Below are positions 55,340 through 64,000 of a DNA stretch of 64,000 nucleotides, one piece after another. Origin of the DNA: Capitulum mitella (taxonomy: Eukaryota > Arthropoda > Thecostraca > Pollicipedomorpha > Pollicipedidae); the NCBI GenBank assembly GCA_030062745.1, contig CP099843.1, positions 4,465,001-4,529,000 on the forward strand, written 5' to 3'. The notes beneath the pieces are model-generated. The model was not told the DNA's origin, ran no database searches, and was given only the letters and a program-made list of their open reading frames with translations. Numbering within the stretch: position 1 is the first letter of the stretch; the number at the start of each line of letters is the position of its first letter. A program made the translations under genes and the position numbers.

Positions 55340-56955
55340 GAGAGGATTGGATCACAAGTCTTGCTTCCCCCGGGAGGGAAATCGGGATTTCAAGTGGCGT
55401 TTCCACGAACATACACAACAAAGCCGGATTACATTCGAGATTTCGGAGTCCGGATTACTTCGGGGAATCCAGGATTAGCCGCCAGTTATGGCGCGTGTCT
55501 GACATTCCCCTATAAAGCGTACGGAAATTTATTCCAGAGCAGATCACCGAATGGACTGAATTTATTGTAGCGGAATGGTGTTGTGTGAGATTTGAGAACG
55601 TTGTGGTGTCAATTTAACTTTTTTGTCAACAGACCGCCAACAGACAATACATTAATTTCGCGCTAGCTCCCCTTCATAGAACACCAAAACAATGCGGCGC
55701 ATAATGCTGCCGTATGCTTCCAATTGACGGTAATCCGGATTTCATCGCGAAATTTCCTTTTTCAATGCGGATTCGCAAATCTAATCCAGTCTGCTAAAAG
55801 AGGTGTTTCCATGACCTCTGAAATCTGGATCTGAAGGGAAATCCGACTTTGCTAGTGCCACGGAAACTGGTCTTATGTGTGGAACCACTTTCAATTTCAG
55901 ATTCCGCCTCCCAAGCTTATGGAATGTAGGGACATGACTTTGGTAAACGAGGACTCGAAATGTCCCTCTTCCCCCTCATACGCCTCCGGCACAAGTAACC
56001 AGGTGAATTACAACCTTGGGAATCTTCCGTTTGAGGCTCTTCAGCGGGATTTTTTATTTGTTCAGTTAAATGGAACTGTTTAAAATACCTACAATTTGCA
56101 TGGAGATAATGCTTGCTTCGCCACACTTGTCAGGATCACGTCCTGATTTGGGTATCGTTGAGATCCAAGTGATTCGTGTCCATTTTTTTAAGTATCAAGG
56201 ATATTTGTTGCAATTTATTGAGCTGAAACCTGATGCCAGTTCACAGACATGAGGAACTAGAAGTGTACTGAAGGAACACCCACTACGTTTCAACCGGACA
56301 ATGGTACAGAACTGTTTGTGTTGGAAGATAATGCGGCATTTTATGCCAGGAAGGACTGCTTCTTTACGTGTTATACATAAAATCGTGCTAAAATCAACCA
56401 CCCAACATTTCAGCAGGGCGTCTTCTGGAGTGACCATTACGTTTAGCCAGAAAATTCGAAATCGCAAACGAAAGTTACACGAATACAGATATCTGCTAAC
56501 TAGTACCTTTCGTCTCTATCGGAATTTGTTAATTATGCATGCTTACTATGGAGCATTTAAAATGTAATACAAATCTCATTTCTCACAGATTTATTCATTC
56601 TTATATTTCATACTTTTAAATGATATAAAATATGTAATCGCTAATGAACAAAAATATCATAAAAACCCATGATTTTTAGGCGTCATTGGCCCTAAAATTA
56701 CACAAGGTGTATTTGTCGCATTATCTGGTGGCTGGAGTTTACAAATGTGTACGACGTATGGCGTTATAGCGTTTCGACGTACTTGGCCTATTTTGCGTAT
56801 GCAGATCCAACCACTTTATTCCATCCTGATTCAATGAAATGTGGGGTGCCGAAAGCCCTGGAACCGATTAAGACCATTTTTGCTTCAACGTGCATGCCTA
56901 CCGTAAATGTTCTAGGCTAAACTCTTTCCGTGAACGGATTGATTTATCACCGTCC
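55340..56955. other. AT-rich region, no gene recognised
   Basis: If exon 55339 is the transporter start, its promoter should lie here on the minus strand, but I see no convincing core element. No repeats beyond short A/T tracts. Confidence 0.35.
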
Positions 56956-58178
56956 TTAACCCTATTCCCGGAGGGCTAGACGGTATGGCCGATTCCCGGC
57001 AGGGGGGACGGATTCGGCCCCCCCCCCGAGATCTCGAGAACTACTCGTCCGATTTCATTGCAACAAACGACAATCGATTTGCCGTGACGTGAACTATATT
57101 TTTATAAAAAGAAATTTTCAAAATTTGAGATTTGTGGATGCAGGGGGGAAAAAGTGTCAAAATGGGGGGTACTTTTTGACTTCTTATAACTCCGTTGTTT
57201 ATCGACCGATTTCAATGAAACTGGCATGAATCGAGAGATTATGGATAGGGTTTTTACCATGGGTCCACAAATCTGAAATTTTGGGAAAATTCATGGGCGT
57301 TCACAGGGTTTCAAAAATAGAAGGATTAATTTTCTAACAACAAAATGAACAAAAAAGGTAAAAACACTTTTTTGGCTTCTGCTAGTCATGCTATGCTAAA
57401 GGAGTAAAAATTGCATTACAATGTTTGTATAATGTTAGCATAGGCGGTGCCAGGGACATGAAAAAGGGGGAACTGTCATGGTCACACGTTTTTCAGATCA
57501 ATTTGTGACCTTTGACCTTAAATGACCTCCAGTGACCTTGGGGCCACCTGGAATGATGTCGTGTGCGTTTGATATTATCTGTAAACGTTTTCAATCATTT
57601 TAATTCACTTTATTCCAAAAATTTCATTTTATTGCTATTGCGATATAGGGTACGCGCACTGACATTTTAAGTCATAGCTCCGTGACCCGACCTGATATCA
57701 AGCTGAAACTTGGTACACAAGTAGAGGGCACCTGTTTACGTCATATATATTTTGGGTTTGGCATTTGAAAAAACGGCGCCGAAATTATTGCAAAAAAACA
57801 AATTTTGACTTTTGACCTTGACTTGACCTTGTAAAGTGACCTCAGACAAACAATATTTTGTGTGCACATTGCCCAACTATTTAGCTATACATCCATATAA
57901 AGTTTTTAGTTCTATCTTAAAACTTCTGTTTTTGGCAGACATTTTCCTTTTACCCTCAACATGGCCAAAAATTGCCTGAGGTGCCTCCCAAAAACGTTGC
58001 CTGGTTCCGCCCCTGAGCAAAGTAAAATTGTGAAATTTTGTCACAGCGCGTGGAAAGAATAGCTAGGAAAAGTCACCAAGTTTCGTAAAGCTGCGTCAAA
58101 AAGCCTGGAATTGGCAAGAAAAAAACCCGAGGGGGGGCGGATTCAGCCCCCCCCCCCCCCTGCCGGGAATAGGGTTAA
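56956..58178. mobile_element. piggyBac-like non-autonomous element with TTAA ends, copy 1
   Basis: TTAA-CCCTATTCCCGG at 56956-56971 is mirrored by CCGGGAATAGGG-TTAA ending at 58178. TTAA flanks and CCCTA-type inverted ends are the mark of piggyBac-superfamily elements, which target TTAA. The left end contains an extra roughly 28-bp segment (GGGCTAGACGG...GATTCCCGG) absent from the right end. Internal poly-G/poly-C stretches follow at both ends. No transposase frame is present, so it depends on another element. It carries two clusters of TGACCT half-sites. Confidence 0.8.
57506..57538 (+). promoter_or_regulatory. Nuclear-receptor half-site array (DR1 + DR4 + DR4)
   Basis: Four perfect TGACCT half-sites (reverse complement of AGGTCA) start at 57506, 57513, 57523 and 57533. 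The spacers are 1, 4 and 4 nt: a DR1 followed by two DR4 spacings. A second looser cluster (TGACTT/TGACCT) lies at 57,807-57,846. The array is conserved in the second copy at 63,802. Receptor binding is an inference from the motif only. Confidence 0.65.
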
Positions 58179-58277
58179 AGGCAATTTTGCGCGGGAAATG
58201 TGATTCAAAAGGGAACAAAAAAGGGAAATAGCAAAAGATGACCTTCGTCATTTAGGTCAAAACGGTTGATGTACAGG

Positions 58278-58473
58278 CAGCTTCCGAGGCCAGGCCACAT
58301 AAGGCGTGCGCTGGAGTCTCCAAGGCCCGACCGCACGTATGCCATGCAGCTCCAGGGCCCGGTTACACGTGCCCTGTGCAGCGCCAAGGCCGGATCGCAC
58401 GTGCTCTCGTAGCTCTCAGACCCGGTCACACGTTCACCCTGCAGTTCCGAGACCTGACCGCACGTGCCGCCCC
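58278..58473. repeat. 32-bp degenerate tandem repeat with an E-box-like core in most units
   Basis: Six units of 31-36 bp begin at 58278, 58314, 58347, 58379, 58411 and 58442, each CAG(C/T)TCC-A/GG-CC(C/G)G(A/G)-(C/A)ACGT. Perfect CACGTG occurs at 58366-58371, 58398-58403 and 58461-58466; other units have CACGTA or CACGTT. It lies about 3 kb 5' of the proposed transporter start. Confidence 0.75.
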
Positions 58474-59050
58474 AGGCTATGAGGCACGCTTTTTTGGCTT
58501 TCGCTGCACGCTCGAATCAGCGCCCGTGGCGGGCGCGCCGCCGCCGTCTGGGCTCTGGCCACGGCGGCCGCGGCTGGATGCCGCCGCCGGCCGACCCGCC
58601 GTCGACTTGGAAGCTCAGTGTCACGGCCATCCCGTCCATGTTGGTCGGACCGGTTCCAGGCGCGACAGCACCGCTGCTTTTCCCCCGTGTGAGAGAAGAT
58701 TACGCACCAGTGATCACTGGGATCTTACTTAGACGTGCACGGATTTAAGGCCGCAAGTTTTTCTGTCTCTCCGACGGCGGTGTCTTTTTCAAACGACGCA
58801 GCGCATCAGCACACCGCGCTCATGTTTATTCGGTGGTGCACTGTAAAACGGTATTTTTTGGACTGCATTTTGTTTAGAAGTTCCGTTACTCCATTCAGGC
58901 TCATAGGACCAAGACGCTCTAAAGAAACAATTCGTTCTTTGAACAGAAAATCCCCTTCATCAAAAACTTTCCCGACTGTTTTAGGTTTGGAGCCTCGAAG
59001 TCTTGGAATTACGCGTTAGGCTAAGAAGGCATATTGTCGCTGATCGCAAA

Positions 59051-59205
59051 ACCTGTTCCAATCCGCCACGCAAATGATGGCTGACCTGCTAGGCAGGTAG
59101 AGTATAATGACGGCTTCCGCACAGCTCAGACCTGTTCCAGTCAGTCATGCAAATGTTCGCCGACCAGTTAGAAAGGTAACGTATCTTGAAAGCATCCCCA
59201 AGGCA
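59051..59205. repeat. 79-bp tandem duplication, tRNA-like
   Basis: ACCTGTTCCA(A/G)TC at 59051 recurs at 59130, and the following GC(A/C)AATG(A/T)T and GACC(T/A)G(C/T)TAG blocks also repeat. GGCAGGTAGAGTA resembles a tRNA D-arm, suggesting a SINE-derived dimer. Confidence 0.5.
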
Positions 59206-59489
59206 ACGCGGCTGTCCTCCGGCATGAGTTAAGAATGGTAATCCCTTCATCGCGGCCTTGGCACACTATTATCGCGAAGTTTGGCGAAGTCGTCCAATCG
59301 CCAGCAAAACGCGTCCACATGGGCCACACGGTCAATTGGCGCACTTGAGGACCAATGCGTCCACGTCAAAACAACGGCAGAATCGCGCCCGTGTTTTTGC
59401 CCGTTCAACGCTGAAACTTGCGTTGCATTAACGTCGGGACCTGGCAGCCAGCCAAGTTCTAACGGCATGTAAAGGAGGAACTGCAAAGA

Positions 59490-59880
59490 CCGGGGGAGAG
59501 GCTGGGGGAATTTTACGATGGTCGCACGGCCCCGACGTCCCGGCGCAGTGCGGACGCAATCAGCGAGCCGCACGACCAGCAGCCGACGCTGTCTGCCGGC
59601 GGCGGCGGCGGTGGCGGCGGCGGCGGCGGCCGAGCCGCTCGCGCCGCCGGAGGCCGGACGTGCAGGCTGACTCGGACGCCGACCGTCGAGGCGCGGCTCG
59701 GACGCCGGGCGTCGAGACGGGACGTGACTCGGCGGCGGCGGCCGGCGCCGAATCAAACCGCGCCGGCACCCTGACCCTGACCCGACCGACTGCCGGCCCC
59801 TCCCCGTCGGCCGCAGCCTCTCTGTCGGGGTCTGCGCCTGGCCCGGCCTGGCGGTGATACCACCCGGCCGCCCGCACCCC
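59490..59880. other. CpG-rich island with (GGC)n tract
   Basis: Strong GC/CpG enrichment and a run of GGC triplets at about 59,598-59,632. The composition is that of a promoter or first-exon region, but no recognisable protein starts here on either strand. Arg/Ala-rich frames are compositional. Confidence 0.4.
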
Positions 59881-60039
59881 CGCAGACGGGAACGGCAGGC
59901 CCGGGGGGGACTGATGACTGAGGTCGTTTCGCGGAAACATGGCGTGATCCAGGCTCGGGCAATGGGAGAGTGAAAGTTCTGATCTCCTGATGAGAGTTTG
60001 GAATCGGAGCTGCGCGAAAACCTGGCAACCTTGTGCCGG

Positions 60040-60110
60040 CACGTAGCCAGGATTTTCTTGGGGCGGAGGCAAATGTCAAATTCTGCCAGAGGCTACTGAC
60101 ATATGACAAA
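60040..60110 (-). repeat. Fragment of the 3,930-4,175 / 62,940-63,240 family
   Basis: GTAGCCAGGATTTTCTTGGG and GACAAAATTT match the reverse complement of the 62,940-63,240 copy. Confidence 0.6.
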
Positions 60111-61329
60111 ATTTATAGAAAAAAGTAACACTTTTATGTAACTAATCTCATACTTAACACACGGGAAAACATAATTTCTGCTTTTGTAACATACACCTGA
60201 TCACTATTCCGTATTCCTCCGAAATCGCTAATTATCTAGTGTAGACCTTTTGGCTCAGGGGAGCATGGCCCCATGATCCCCCTGACTATGTCCCTGACCT
60301 TTTGCAGGGGAAAACTGGGCTGTCTGAGGTCTTGAATGCGGCTCCACCTTGTCATTATCGGCGTAAACACGTATCAGAAATTCTGAGACTCGGAGGACAT
60401 TCGTATTGTGATAAGTCGTAAGGCCAGCAGTGATAAATGGTACCCACATTTAAAAAAAGAGGTCTTGATACTCTTCCCATCCCCCTCCCTCCCGCACCTT
60501 CCTTTAATTACGTTTTTCGCCTTCTTAGGTAACTGCAGTCATTACACAGCCATTCGCTTAATTATTTGAATTCTGATAGCTAAGCCACTTGGCCATGATA
60601 ACCATGCTAGGTATGACCGAATACCACTGAAAGAGACTGGTTCTATGGCGGCGGCTGAAGTCTGACCGAACGGTTCAGCCCGCACTCGGTTTGCACGCGT
60701 GCTGATGATCCGCCGACAGCGCCTGGCCGTGTTCGGCACCACGGCGAGCCTGACAGGGTGAGGCCCGGACAAAGCGGCTCAGCCGGGGCGAGCATGCCCT
60801 TATGGTTTTAGCGAATGGAGGTAAAAATGGCGTGCCGCGGTTCCCTGTCTAAAGCTTAGTGTCACTTACACGAGCCGGACCGACTGTCGCTCGTCGTGAC
60901 TGGCGGTTGTTCTGGAATGGAAAGGCCATAGAGAAAGAGCACGTAGTGCATCTGCAGGAAAGCTGTATTGCAAGAATCTTTTTTCTTAGTCGCATTAGAT
61001 GGGTCCTCCTCGTCAGCTCAGTAGAGAAAGGTTCGAATTTAAAATCGCGAAGCTGTGGATTCCAGTCTCGACGCCACTAGCTCTCGATCGGTGACACGTG
61101 CGGTGTGGATTGGACACCGGACACTCGAGCCCAAGAGGCTGTGCGCCCACCACATCAACCAATCAACCGTTTTAGGTGGGAAAGCACAATCTGGGGGTGG
61201 CCTGCCAATAAGTTTTTTTTGCGTGTTTTTCTGGGCATTTGTACTGGAAATCGCGTCCATATGGCAGCGCGTATCTTCAGACTTCCCCAGAGGTGTATTG
61301 CACCTGCCATTGCAAATTAGTTTCGCATG
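60111..61329. other. No gene recognised
   Basis: Mixed composition. Some frames run into the Penelope remnant from the left, but the part before about 61,330 shows no domain. Confidence 0.35.
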
Positions 61330-61830
61330 TTTCGCAGCTGCGCACCTGACCACCTCAGCACTTGACCCACCACCTTGCCCGGCTGGGAGGCCATGTAGTT
61401 CCTGCGCAGCGGGTTTGGTGGGAATGTGTCGTATAAAAAATGTTGTGTACATCATCACTTGCCAACTGTGTAAAAGAAACACGAACATCTACATCGGCGA
61501 GACGAAGCGTGATGTGAGGGAGCATCTTAACGAATATATCCGAGATGCCAAAAACAAAACAAAAAAAAAACATCCCATTCGGCGACCATTTCAATAATAC
61601 ATTATATTTAAATTGCTGATGCAAACTAATTCCAAATATCCATCCTCCAGGTCTGTAAAGATGTCGCTGAATTAAAAATTGCCGAATCTATTCAAATAAG
61701 GAACCTCAAACCTACCCTGAACACCACGACTGCCTCCTGGGGCCCTTTAAAGCCTGTCCCATATGACAACGTTTCGTCTTTCTTTCTAACAGACTTCCTT
61801 AAAAAAGCGCTGCTCAAGAACATTGTGTGA
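61330..61830 (+). mobile_element. Penelope-like element remnant (GIY-YIG endonuclease end)
   Basis: The plus strand encodes a cysteine-rich segment (CPAGRPCSSC), then NVVYIITCQLCKRN, NIYIGETKRDVREHLNEYI, and in the next frame FGDHFNN and VAELKIAESIQIRNLKPTLN. This is the GIY-YIG nuclease at the C-terminus of Penelope-like retroelement proteins, which nicks target DNA. The G of GIY is replaced by V (VVY). A frameshift at an A run (61,560-61,570) splits it. A stop follows LLKNIV near 61,829. The reverse transcriptase part is absent, so this is a 5'-truncated copy. Confidence 0.85.
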
Positions 61831-62939
61831 TACTTTTTCGAACGTGCAACGTTGTGATTTGAATTGAATGTTTGTATATGTACTGAGGAAGGCCCACGGC
61901 CGATATATATGCATATATTTTTTTGCCGACCATTTCTTTTTTTATGAGCATGAGGTTATTGATATTTCTATTTCCCACTGCTTCGCAGTTGATGTAATTT
62001 CACATGCATCTAGGAACTGAACCTGGCAAGAGTTTGACCGGAAAAACGATTTTCTCGTCATGGTTCACCGCTGTCAAAAAAACAGTTGAATATACTTTAG
62101 GAAAGCACTTTGTTCTCGCATACGCGTAGGAACGGGAGGAAGGACCGAAAGGACATGGCCCCACTTTTTAAGTCTGGCATTAGCCCTATGAAAAAACGTC
62201 CTTGCCTCTCCCCCACATCCAAGAACTTTTTTGAATGCTCCTCCGCTCCTGCCAGGGAAAGGCTGAGAGCCCACCATAAGAGTTATAATCTCTGCCAGGG
62301 GTGGCGGTTATGCTAAGCCTTACTGGCTTCTCTGCGTTTTGAAGACTTGGACCTGGATGTGCCCATGGACATTTGAGTATTCCAAAGAGTTTGGGAAAGT
62401 TAGGCATCAAAGACGCACTCCACTCACGGACATTTGTTAATCTCATAATCATGGATCCGTAATCGAGTAGTTCGTCTTTCTATTGAAACTGAGCTTCGTT
62501 TTTTTTTGCGCACAGTTTCGCCTCGTAGTTTTCGGAATTTTATTGAGTCCGAATTACTCCACCTGCACATTCTAGTCGTTTTCGTGCCCACAATAACAGG
62601 GTTAGGGCACCTGCGCTATTAAGGCTTCTCCGTTTAGAGAGTAACTGAAATTATGACGTTACGACATTGCGCTCCTGCTACGCTCCTGCACATAACACAG
62701 TGCATTTCTACCGTCACAGGAACAACAAACATGTACCTCTAAACTACCGCCGTCATGGCGGGCAATTTAAAGTGGCTGTTGGCTGAAACGAGAGGGCATG
62801 TTTTTGAATTCCTCTTTCAACACCATTTAACCAGGGCAATCAGTTTCATGAGACCAGGGCAGCGAAACACTTCCACAAAGGGCTAGGGTTTTCCGAAATT
62901 CCCAAACAACGTCCAGCGAGACGCTTTCCGGCCAGAGAC
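61831..62939. other. Possible Penelope 3' tail, then no gene recognised
   Basis: ACTGAGGAAGGCCCACGGCCGAT at 61,879-61,901 resembles the CTGATGA-GGCC-GGCC tail seen at 25,706 and 44,956, fitting a Penelope 3' end. The remainder shows no features. Confidence 0.4.
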
Positions 62940-63240
62940 GTAAGCCAAAGGGGGGCATGGGGACCATGGTCTCCTCCCCCAGAGCCAAGCGGTCTACACT
63001 GGATATATAGCGATTTCACAGGAGCTCGGAACAGTGGTCACATATATGTTGCAAAAGCAAACATTGTATGTTTTCCTGTGCGTTAAATGTGGGGTACATT
63101 ACGTAAAATTGTTGTTTTTTCCTACAAAGTTTGTTATACACCAGTGCCATATGACAAAATTTCACATTGTCCCCCCCCCCCCGCCCCTCCCAGAGGAAAA
63201 TTCTGGCTACGGAGCTGTTTCTGGCATGCCACAATTACGT
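62940..63240 (+). repeat. Dispersed repeat, second full copy of the 3,930-4,175 family
   Basis: Colinear with 3,930-4,175 from AGCCAAGCGGTCTACACT to CCGCCCCTCCCAGAGG and GGCTACGGA, with a longer poly-C run (about 63,171-63,182). Confidence 0.8.
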
Positions 63241-63252
63241 GCGTGACACGTC

Positions 63253-64000
63253 TTAACCCTATTCCCGGAGGGCTAGACGGTATGGCCGATTTCCGGCAGG
63301 GGGGGCGGATTCGGCCCCCCCTGAGATCTCGAGAACTACTTATCCGATTTCATCGCAACAAACGGCAATCGATTTGCCGTGACGTGAACTACATTGTTAC
63401 AAAAAGAAATTTTCAAAATTTTGAAATTTGTGGATACAGGGGGGCAAAAATGTCAAAATAGGGGGTACTTTTTGACTTCTTATAACTCCGTTGTTTATGG
63501 ACCGATTTCGATGAAACTGGCATCAATCGAGAGATAATGGATAGGGCTTGTACCATGGGTATGTAAATTTGAAATTTTGAGAAAATTCATGGGCGTTCAC
63601 AGGGTTTCAAAAATAGGGGGATTAGTTTTCTAATAACGGAATGAACAAAAGAGGCCAAAACACTTTTTTAGCTTCTGCTAGTCATGTTATGCTAAAGAAG
63701 TACAAATCGCATTACAATGTTTGTATAATGTTAGCATAGGCGGTGCCAGGGACATAAAAAAGGGGGAACTGTCATGGTCACACGTTCTTCAGATCAACTT
63801 GTGACCTTTGACCTTAAATGACCTCCAGTGACCTTGGGTCCACCTGGAATGATGTCGTGTGCATTCAATATTATCTGTAAACGTTTTTAATCGATTGAAT
63901 TCACTCTATTCCAAAAAATTCATTTTTTGGCTTTTGCGATATAGGGTACGCGCACTGACATTTTAGGTCATAGCTCCGTGACCCGACCTGATATCAAGCT
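63253..64000. mobile_element. piggyBac-like element, copy 2 (cut by the window end)
   Basis: Starts TTAA-CCCTATTCCCGG at 63253 and is colinear with 56,956-57,700, with few differences, to the end of the window. It includes the DR1/DR4 half-site array at 63,802-63,834 and the ATAACTCCGTTGTTTAT block. The right end lies outside. Confidence 0.88.

Noticed and set aside
59560-60072. 170-aa Arg/Ala-rich minus-strand frame
   Set aside because: Compositional product of the CpG island and GGC run; no domain or splice support.

Overview
The window is eukaryotic nuclear DNA, most likely from an arthropod and plausibly a crustacean. The evidence is three spliced genes with GT/AG introns, an interstitial arthropod-type TTAGG telomeric repeat, a sugar transporter of the Tret1/SLC2 type, and decayed copies of R1/Jockey-like LINE, Ty3/gypsy, Penelope-like and piggyBac-like elements. 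I cannot name the species. No bacterial operon, CRISPR array, rRNA or convincing tRNA gene was seen.

Layout. 1-5,700: patchwork of dispersed repeats, several of which recur elsewhere in the window. 5,859-18,158 (+): gene for the type I protein arginine methyltransferase PRMT1, with eight coding positions, two candidate first exons, and a pair of tandemly duplicated, equal-length (122 nt) alternative exons for the THW-loop segment. 20,314-23,806 (-): TMEM165/GDT1 family Golgi cation transporter in six coding exons, convergent with PRMT1. 24,000-30,000: repeat-rich intergenic DNA with a 143-bp tandem repeat and two inverted copies of a repeat carrying a hammerhead-ribozyme-like core. 30,016-55,339 (-): SLC2/Tret1-like sugar transporter spread over three exons, with introns of about 10.7 and 13.1 kb. 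One intron hosts an R1/Jockey-like LINE and the other a complete but decayed gypsy element. The large middle exon carries two single-base frame disruptions. 55,340-64,000: AT-rich DNA, a piggyBac-like non-autonomous element in two copies, an array of E-box-containing 32-bp repeats and a Penelope GIY-YIG remnant.

The three host genes have no common pathway: nuclear/cytosolic arginine methylation, Golgi Mn/Ca-H exchange, and plasma-membrane sugar uptake. Exon joins were chosen by hand from splice-site consensus, reading phase and family knowledge. PRMT1 and TMEM165 assemble into complete in-phase CDSs (358 or 365 aa, and 283 aa). The transporter would be about 506 aa once two extra bases are discounted.

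The most interesting signals are: (1) the duplicated PRMT1 exon, whose 122-nt length makes joint inclusion a frameshift and whose 58-nt separating intron holds a 9-bp GC hairpin; (2) a TTAA-flanked mobile element that carries DR1/DR4-spaced nuclear-receptor half-sites in both copies; (3) two unrelated minisatellites, both 25-bp and both about 16 copies, inside introns, one ending at a splice acceptor; (4) a TTAGG tract in the loop of a 128-bp inverted repeat; (5) hammerhead-like cores in a dispersed repeat.
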